Shown: in pieces, positions 23,327-28,243 of the stretch
Numbering within the stretch: position 1 is the stretch's first letter
Layout: every line of letters begins with the position of its first letter
Source: CANLDA01 sp964021645
Lineage (GTDB): Bacteria > Pseudomonadota > Alphaproteobacteria > Rhodobacterales > Rhodobacteraceae
NCBI GenBank assembly: GCA_964021645.1
Contig: CAXIAD010000036.1
Location: 1-28,243, forward strand
DNA: 28,243 nt
Reading direction: 5' to 3'
Notes under the pieces: model-generated
Seen by the model: only the letters and a program-made list of their open reading frames with translations
Told to the model about the DNA's origin: nothing
The model's database searches: none
Made by a program: the position numbers and the translations under genes

Positions 23327-24212
23327 CCAATTCCCCATCACGCGCCCCAAAGACCTCCTCTAACACCCCAACCAGTGCTGTCTCGCGCGGGGACGTCTTT
23401 TCGCGAACCGACAATAACGACATCATGCCACGCCGTGCAATCCGTTCTGGCAACAACCGCACAAGCGCACCACTCTCAAGATCTTGCGCAACCGAGCACC
23501 CCAAACAACTGACAACCCCCACCCCCTGGCGGGCCAACGCCAACCGCGATTGCAGCGATGACACCTGAACCGTATTTTCAAACCGCAACGCGGCGTCAGG
23601 GCTACTTAGCGTCAGATTGTAATCCCCTTGGGCATTCGGGTCACACAGATAGGGCAATGTCGCCACCTGCTCGCAGTCATCCACGTCGATTCCCTGTATT
23701 AACCTAGGCGCTGCCACTGTCACCAAACACACCGACCGCTGCCAAAGAGGCACCAAGCCCGGCGTCAAACCCCCTAGACCCACGCGGAAAAATAGATCGC
23801 GGGCGTGCTTTGCTGCGTCCACGATCCCATCCTCAATCATCAGCGTCAGCCGCAAAGAGGGGTGCAGTTCCCGCATCCGCGTCATCACCTTATGAAACCC
23901 GTTGTCAGATATTTCCTGTGGCAGACTCAGAAATAACGCACCTTCCACCTGCTGGTCTTGTGGCTCCCGCAGGGCCCGCGACAGGGCCTCAACAATTTGC
24001 GACGCCTCGGCATATACTGTCGAGCCATAGCTGGTTGGCACAATCCCTCCCGGGCGTCGCAGCACCAATTGCGTGCCCAAATGGGCCTCCAGAATGCGCA
24101 CGGAATCACTGATAGCAGAGGCGCTGACATCCAGCCGGCGGGCCGCCCCGCTGATGGACCCCGCCTCAATCACATAGGCGAAATTCGCAAGATGTCTCAG
24201 ATATCCATGCAT
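23319..24212 (-). CDS. LysR-family transcriptional regulator
   Basis: The 297-residue product has the LysR winged helix-turn-helix at residues 1-60 (FAYVIEAGSISGAARRLDVS, ISDSVRILEAHLGTQLVLR). A two-lobed effector-binding domain covers about 88-290 (GALFLSLPQEIS; RLTLMIEDGIVDAAKHARDLFFRVG; LARQGVGVVSCLG). It should act as a dimeric or tetrameric activator or repressor of an unknown target. LysR genes often face their targets divergently, but here the upstream neighbour smpB is on the same strand, so no target is suggested by context. The ATG at 24212 has only a weak GGAAAA upstream. The effector cannot be predicted. Confidence 0.92.
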   Translation of the reverse strand: MHGYLRHLANFAYVIEAGSISGAARRLDVSASAISDSVRILEAHLGTQLVLRRPGGIVPTSYGSTVYAEASQIVEALSRALREPQDQQVEGALFLSLPQEISDNGFHKVMTRMRELHPSLRLTLMIEDGIVDAAKHARDLFFRVGLGGLTPGLVPLWQRSVCLVTVAAPRLIQGIDVDDCEQVATLPYLCDPNAQGDYNLTLSSPDAALRFENTVQVSSLQSRLALARQGVGVVSCLGCSVAQDLESGALVRLLPERIARRGMMSLLSVREKTSPRETALVGVLEEVFGARDGELGE

Positions 24213-24375
24213 CGGTTTTTCCGGTGTTAAGCCTGCTACTATTCAGAATATCCGAAAGCAAATCATCGCGCTATAAAAACCGAGCCCCGCCCGCATTATT
24301 GCGCGCCTTCATCGACCCAAGCAGGGGAGAGCGGCCACAATATCAGTTTGTTGACGAGTGAGTTTGTAACAGTGC

Positions 24376-24407
24376 CCCCGCGTTGCCCTAAGGTTGGTGG
24401 CGCGGGG
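24376..24407. terminator. GC-rich hairpin between smpB and the LysR gene
   Basis: CCCCGCG (24376-24382) and CGCGGGG (24401-24407) form a seven-pair stem around an 18-base loop, about 25 bases past the smpB stop. A T-rich stretch (TTTCTATT) follows on the plus strand rather than on the smpB strand, so termination of smpB here is only possible, not clear. The remainder of 24213-24431 shows no gene. Confidence 0.4.
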
Positions 24408-24424
24408 TTTCTATTGGCACATCA

Positions 24425-24440
24425 GGCGAATTTATTCGCC
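24425..24440 (-). other. Hairpin centred on the smpB stop codon
   Basis: On the minus strand GGCGAA-TAAA-TTCGCC is a perfect stem of six pairs with the smpB stop UAA in the tetraloop. The arrangement is the same as at the neighbouring LysR stop. Confidence 0.6.
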
Positions 24441-24905
24441 GTGGCGCAGCAGTCTCTGCTTTTGACGGCCCCAATCACGCTTGGCCTCGGTTGCCCGTTT
24501 ATCGTGATTTTTCTTACCCTTAGCGATGCCAATTTTCATCTTCACCTTGCCACGATGATTGAAATACATCACCAGCGGCACCAAGGTCATGCCCTTGCGC
24601 TGCGTCTCAGTCCACAATTTGCCCAGCTCTTTTCGGCTGACCAATAGTTTGCGACGACGCCGTTCTTCGTGTGAAAACATCGCCCGGTTGTAGGGCGCGA
24701 TATAGCTATTCACCAACCACAGCTCGCCATTCTCAACCGCGGCATAGCTTTCTGCGATGTTACCAGAGTTTTCACGCAGGCTTTTAACCTCGGACCCCTC
24801 AAGGATAATACCAACCTCGATATCGTCCTCGATGGCATAATCATACCGCGCACGCCGGTTCTCGGCGATGATTTTGTAATTCGGATCTGATTTTGTATCT
24901 GCCAT
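24432..24905 (-). CDS. smpB: SsrA-binding protein SmpB
   Basis: Binds tmRNA and brings it to stalled ribosomes for trans-translation. The 157-residue product has the OB-fold family motifs: NRRARYDYAIEDDIEVGIILEGSE (about 16-39), EVKSLRENSGNIAESYA (about 39-55), YIAPYNRAMFSHEERRRRKLL (about 68-88) and the basic tail IAKGKKNHDKRATEAKRDWGRQ (about 127-148), which becomes ordered in the decoding centre. The length is normal. The ATG is at 24905. The tmRNA gene ssrA is not in the window. The stop codon lies in a perfect hairpin loop. Upstream 24906-25019 has no gene. Confidence 0.96.
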   Translation of the reverse strand: MADTKSDPNYKIIAENRRARYDYAIEDDIEVGIILEGSEVKSLRENSGNIAESYAAVENGELWLVNSYIAPYNRAMFSHEERRRRKLLVSRKELGKLWTETQRKGMTLVPLVMYFNHRGKVKMKIGIAKGKKNHDKRATEAKRDWGRQKQRLLRHGE

Positions 24906-25019
24906 GGTCGGACCTGATTACATCCGCGCGGCGGGGGTGTCCATCCATCACAATAACACACCACACGAATGCCGGGAAAGCGTGGCCTCATACCGTCTGG
25001 ATTGGCTCACATGCAAAAC

Positions 25020-25499
25020 TCATTTTCGACACCTGCCACGACGTAAACAATTCTCAACCCGCTGCAACAGAGCCTTTGACGGGGTATCAAACAGGAAAGC
25101 ACCACAGGGCGCGGTTTCCACAATCATCGCCTCCGGATCATACCGCACAAAGGCCAAAACCTCAGAACCACTATTCGCTCCCGAACACCACGGACCAGCA
25201 CAATTAACCCGCAAGGTGACATCCTTTGCAAACGGCGTGCCTGTCCCGTCGTGTGACATTGATTGTCCCACAAGCCGTGCCGGAATGTCAGTTTGCGCCG
25301 GTGTTGCCTCCTGATTGTCCCAATCGGTCACAGGCAGCAATGTTTCGTCAAACTCGAGCACACCGCGTACCACACCATATGCCGCATCAGAGGCGTCGGC
25401 CCACCGATAGGCCACACTCACATCATGCGGCATACAACTCAGCGCTTGGGCCATGCTGGCCGCACTCGCCAAGACGATCGCTAACCCCAAGCGTAACAT
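25020..25499 (-). CDS. Secreted six-cysteine protein, hypothetical
   Basis: The family is not recognised. The 159-residue product has a Sec signal peptide (MLRLGLAIVLASAASMAQA, cleavage likely before LSC) and no later membrane helix, so it should be periplasmic or exported. The mature part has six cysteines (LSC; VNC, PWC; APC; ENC, GRC), which suggests disulfide bonding, and ends in a basic LRRGRCRK tail. The ATG at 25499 shares one base with the rppH stop (TGATG); a GTG directly before it (25502) is the alternative start. Translation is therefore probably coupled to rppH, though the proteins act in different compartments. No function is offered. Confidence 0.75.
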   Translation of the reverse strand: MLRLGLAIVLASAASMAQALSCMPHDVSVAYRWADASDAAYGVVRGVLEFDETLLPVTDWDNQEATPAQTDIPARLVGQSMSHDGTGTPFAKDVTLRVNCAGPWCSGANSGSEVLAFVRYDPEAMIVETAPCGAFLFDTPSKALLQRVENCLRRGRCRK

Positions 25500-25981
25500 C
25501 ACAGATGATCCCGAAATTCGGCAACCACCTGCTCATACACCGCGCGCTTAAACGGCACGATGTTGGCCACCAATTCATCACCCGGCAACCAGCGCCACTC
25601 CGAAAACTCAGGATGCGGCAACGCAATATTTACATCCGCGTCGCTGCCATGAAACCTTAGCAAAAACCACTTCTGCTCCTGCCCCCGATACCGGCCTTTC
25701 CAGATGCGCGGCACCAGATCATGCGGCAAATCATAGCTGACCCAGCCAGCCGTCTCCGCCTCCACCGTCACCAAACTAGCCGAGACACCGGTTTCTTCTT
25801 CCAGCTCGCGCAGTGCTGCCTCACGCGGGGCCTCACCCTTATCAATGCCCCCCTGCGGCATCTGCCACGCAGGCACATTGCTGTCCAAACGCTGCCCAAC
25901 AAACACATGCCCCAAGGCATTCACCAGCATCACCCCGACATTGCGTCGATACGGTAGCTTTGCAATTTCATCCGCCGTCAT
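25499..25981 (-). CDS. rppH: RNA pyrophosphohydrolase RppH (Nudix)
   Basis: Removes pyrophosphate from the 5' triphosphate end of mRNA, which starts RNase E-dependent decay; the close relatives IalA and NudH are dinucleoside polyphosphate hydrolases. The 160-residue product has PYRRNVGVMLVNALGHVFVGQRLD (about 9-32), WQMPQGG (about 38-44), and the Nudix box GGIDKGEAPREAALRELEEETG (about 43-64, in two overlapping parts). It also has the WVSYDLP segment and the RppH-type KWFLLRF. The frame is open to 26128, but the ATG at 25981 gives the family length and N-terminus and has AGGGCGAAGAG before it. It lies downstream of ctpA, separated from it by a terminator. Confidence 0.92.
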   Translation of the reverse strand: MTADEIAKLPYRRNVGVMLVNALGHVFVGQRLDSNVPAWQMPQGGIDKGEAPREAALRELEEETGVSASLVTVEAETAGWVSYDLPHDLVPRIWKGRYRGQEQKWFLLRFHGSDADVNIALPHPEFSEWRWLPGDELVANIVPFKRAVYEQVVAEFRDHL

Positions 25982-26110
25982 CTCTTCGCCCTTCCCTAAA
26001 GCGTATACACAAACCAACACCCGCGCTGCCCACCCGCCGAGGGGCCTTTTGCCAACGGCAAAACCCCGAGACATCGCGCGTGCCGCAGGCACTCCGCTTG
26101 GCGCCCTCTC

Positions 26111-26145
26111 AAAACGAAACCGCCCCACCAGTGCTGGCAGGGCGG
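26111..26145 (-). terminator. Intrinsic terminator of envC-ctpA
   Basis: On the minus strand CCGCCC-tg-CCAG-ca-CTGG-tg-GGGCGG forms a long stem interrupted by one small internal loop, followed by TTTCGTTTT. It starts 27 bases after the ctpA stop. Further downstream (26067-26093) a second hairpin, GGGG plus TTTTGCC pairing with GGCAAAA plus CCCC, precedes rppH but has no T-tract. Confidence 0.75.
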
Positions 26146-26171
26146 CTCCTCAATCTAACCTCAACCGCCTA

Positions 26172-27503
26172 CTATTTCGGGCTTAGGGCTGACAAACCTT
26201 TCAGAATATCAATGGCATAGGCCAGTTGATAATCCTCTTCACGCAATTTTGCAGCTTCGTCCGCCCGTGCACGATCTTCTTCGATCTGACGAATTTCGTC
26301 TTCTGTCAGACTATCGTTGTTCAGGCTGCCACGCAGATCGGCTTCTGTACGCTGACGACGTGTGCTGGTTTCGTCCTCTTCCTCGGCAGGAACACGACGA
26401 GGTTGCTCAACCACGATGTCCGGTGACACGCCCAGCGCCTGAATAGAGCGTCCAGACGGTGTGTAATACCGTGCTGTGGTCAACCGCATCGCGCCATCCC
26501 CGCGCAGTGGCATCACAGTCTGAACCGACCCTTTACCAAAGCTTTTGGTGCCGACAACGATCGCCCGACGGTGGTCTTTCAACGCACCCGCTACGATCTC
26601 AGAGGCCGAGGCCGATCCACCATTGATCAACACAACCACAGGCTTGCCCTCAGCCAAATCACCCGGTGTTGCGTTAAACCGGTCTCCCTCGGCTGGGTTG
26701 CGACCGCGTGTCGATACGATCTCCCCTTTTTCAAGAAAGGCATCCGACACCCTAATCGCCTGATTTAACAAACCACCGGGGTTGTTGCGCAGATCGACGA
26801 TAATACCGTTTACATTGTCCATCCCGCCCGCGGCCTCAACCTGCTTGGCAAGACCGGATTCCAAATTGGCATAGGTCTGATCGTTAAATGTCGTGACCCG
26901 CAGCACGACAGTGCTGCCCTCGGTACGCGCACGCACTGCGGTCAATTTGATTGTGTCGCGAATGATCGAGATATCAAACGGCTCTGTCGCGCCTTCGCGT
27001 GCGATGGTGATGATGATCTCGGACCCGACAGGTCCACGCATCAAATCCACAGCCTCGCTCAGGGTTAGACCCAGAACGCTTTCACCATCTACATGCGTGA
27101 TGAAATCACCCGCCTCAACACCTGCCTCACTGGCTGGCGTGTCATCAATCGGCGAGACAACTTTGACAAAGCCCTCTTCCTGCGTGACTTCAATGCCCAA
27201 ACCACCGAATTCTCCACGCGTCTGAACGCGCATCGCTTCGGCCCCTTCCGGCGACAGATAGGATGAATGCGGATCAAGCGATGTCAGCATGCCATTGATG
27301 GCCGCCTCAATCAGATCCCCCTCATCTACCTCTTCGACATATTGCGACCGGATGCGTTCAAAAATGTCCCCAAACAGATCCAGCTGTTCATAGACATTGG
27401 TGGTGCGCACGCTTTCTTGCGCCAGCAAAGGTCCTGCAATCTGCGTGGTTGCAATAACCCCCGCAAGAGTGCCCCCCAGCGCGGCCGCGACGAATTTCTT
27501 CAT
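26172..27503 (-). CDS. ctpA: S41-family C-terminal processing peptidase CtpA
   Basis: Periplasmic serine protease with a Ser-Lys dyad that trims or degrades envelope proteins by their C-termini. The 443-residue product has an N-terminal signal sequence (1-29, ending LLAQE). The N-terminal helices include SQYVEEVDEGDL (about 53-64) and SLDPHSSYL (about 75-83). A PDZ domain (about 98-185) has GGLGIEV, and the catalytic core has NNPGGLL (240-246), GGSASASEIV (295-304) with the serine, and SFGKGSVQ (321-328) with Lys324. A charged tail (about 365-430) is rich in Glu, Arg and Asp. The ATG follows the envC stop after two bases, with AAGGAT as ribosome binding site. Confidence 0.95.
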   Translation of the reverse strand: MKKFVAAALGGTLAGVIATTQIAGPLLAQESVRTTNVYEQLDLFGDIFERIRSQYVEEVDEGDLIEAAINGMLTSLDPHSSYLSPEGAEAMRVQTRGEFGGLGIEVTQEEGFVKVVSPIDDTPASEAGVEAGDFITHVDGESVLGLTLSEAVDLMRGPVGSEIIITIAREGATEPFDISIIRDTIKLTAVRARTEGSTVVLRVTTFNDQTYANLESGLAKQVEAAGGMDNVNGIIVDLRNNPGGLLNQAIRVSDAFLEKGEIVSTRGRNPAEGDRFNATPGDLAEGKPVVVLINGGSASASEIVAGALKDHRRAIVVGTKSFGKGSVQTVMPLRGDGAMRLTTARYYTPSGRSIQALGVSPDIVVEQPRRVPAEEEDETSTRRQRTEADLRGSLNNDSLTEDEIRQIEEDRARADEAAKLREEDYQLAYAIDILKGLSALSPK

Positions 27504-27505
27504 TC

Positions 27506-28243
27506 TTATCTATCCTTATTCGCTGTGAACCAGGTTTCCGGGTCCACCGTAGAATTGTCTTCTCTGACTTCTATATAGAGCGTTTCTGAGCGGTCCTGAC
27601 CAGCCCCTGCACCGCTCCCTTCACCAGACTGTGAAAGAATCGCATCAACATCCGGTGAATTTCCGCCCATTAACCCAACGGGTGACCCCGCCGAAAGCAC
27701 CTGCCCTGTTTCACCATAAACCACATCCATGCCCGCCAGAACAAACAACAGACCGGGCCGAGGTTCAAGGATCATCACGTTCCCATATTCAAGCAAAGGA
27801 CCGCGATATCGAATTGTAGCAGGCACAGGTGTCGTAACCAAGGCACGCGGTCGCGTTGCCAAAACCGACCCGGGGCGACGAATACCAGCAGCGTCCGCTT
27901 CGCCCGCCTTGCGCAATATCTGCGCATGCACAGGCCACGCAAGCTGGCCTTTTTGCTCCGTGATATCAGGCAACACAATGTCATTCGTCAACGTCAGAGG
28001 CAATTCGGCCAACCCACTGGCAAACCCCTCCAACGTCTCTGTTGACGCAATTAGCAATGCCGTCTGAATGGGGTCTTCGCTAAACCGCTTGGGCAACTCT
28101 GTACGATCTGCAATCGCTTTGCTCAGCTCTGTGCGCGCCTGCTGCACACCCTCTAATCCGGCCTGCAACGTATCCGCCGCACCCTGTTGCAGGCTGCGCA
28201 ATATCGCGACTTCTTCTAGATCACGCCGCAGTTTTGCCGCCTC
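27506..28243 (-). CDS. envC: EnvC-like murein hydrolase activator, 3' part (runs off the window)
   Basis: The reading frame is open to the right edge (28243), so the N-terminus is missing; the TTG at 28201 is not believed to be the start. The visible 245 residues begin in a coiled-coil-like region (EAAKLRRDLEEVAILRSLQQ) and go through LPDITEQKGQLAWPVHAQIL to a LytM/M23-type domain (about the last 130 residues). The zinc-site His and Asp residues of active M23 peptidases (HxxxD, HxH) are not found: the domain reads YRGPLLEYGNVMILEPRPGL. A degenerate LytM domain is typical of EnvC, which activates amidases. It is directly upstream of ctpA in one operon. Confidence 0.88.
   Translation of the reverse strand, partial: EAAKLRRDLEEVAILRSLQQGAADTLQAGLEGVQQARTELSKAIADRTELPKRFSEDPIQTALLIASTETLEGFASGLAELPLTLTNDIVLPDITEQKGQLAWPVHAQILRKAGEADAAGIRRPGSVLATRPRALVTTPVPATIRYRGPLLEYGNVMILEPRPGLLFVLAGMDVVYGETGQVLSAGSPVGLMGGNSPDVDAILSQSGEGSGAGAGQDRSETLYIEVREDNSTVDPETWFTANKDR

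Noticed and set aside
24213..24282. Inverted repeat CGGTTTTT/AAAAACCG upstream of the LysR gene as its binding site
   Set aside because: The arms are 54 bases apart and A/T-run based; it does not resemble a T-N11-A LysR box with proper spacing.

Overview
The window looks like chromosomal DNA of a marine-type alphaproteobacterium of the Rhodobacterales (Roseobacter group). This rests on moderately high GC, dense operons joined by ATGA/GTGA overlaps, the gene sets present (nusG-rplK, envC-ctpA-rppH, a PrsD/PrsE-type type I secretion pair, mlaA-mlaC), and an intergenic motif at about 20667-20699 that I recall from many Rhodobacterales genomes. No rRNA, tRNA, CRISPR array, transposon or prophage module was found.

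Left part (1-4190): nusG, rplK and the first bases of rplA on the minus strand. secE is not in its usual place upstream of nusG. That place holds an AT-richer stretch of about 400 bases and an unplaced 82-residue plus-strand ORF. Next come rsmD and a ferredoxin-reductase-like flavoprotein (minus), facing a Prx5-type peroxiredoxin (plus) across a short region with 4.4 copies of a heptamer.

4423-10497: a self-contained catabolic cluster. hpaR (MarR family, minus) faces hpaF-hpaE-hpaD-hpaG-hpaH-hpaI (plus). Together these take homoprotocatechuate (3,4-dihydroxyphenylacetate) by meta-cleavage to pyruvate and succinate semialdehyde. The ring-cleaving enzyme is of the vicinal-oxygen-chelate type, not the LigB type of E. 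coli. The hydroxylase hpaBC and a transporter are absent here. A perfect 24-bp palindrome follows hpaI.

10752-13500 (minus): a coupled operon ridA, glycerophosphodiester phosphodiesterase, FemAB-like acyltransferase, pterin dehydratase. 13682-16800 (minus): a type I secretion ABC transporter and its HlyD-type adaptor, with no recognisable substrate in the window. 16888-18247 (plus): mlaA and mlaC of the outer-membrane lipid asymmetry system, ending in a good intrinsic terminator.

18324-28243 (all minus): a class A penicillin-binding protein; sseA plus an aromatic aminotransferase; a small glycine-zipper protein; a LysR regulator; smpB; a secreted six-cysteine protein coupled to rppH; ctpA; and the 3' part of an EnvC-like amidase activator running off the right edge.

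Most of the window is ordinary core genome. The points most worth a second look are the secE-less nusG upstream region and its orphan ORF, palindromes between nusG and rplK, the heptamer repeat, the hpa control region and ring-cleavage enzyme type, the 24-bp palindrome, stop codons inside hairpin loops at lysR and smpB, and the orphan secretion pair. I found no convincing undescribed multi-gene system.
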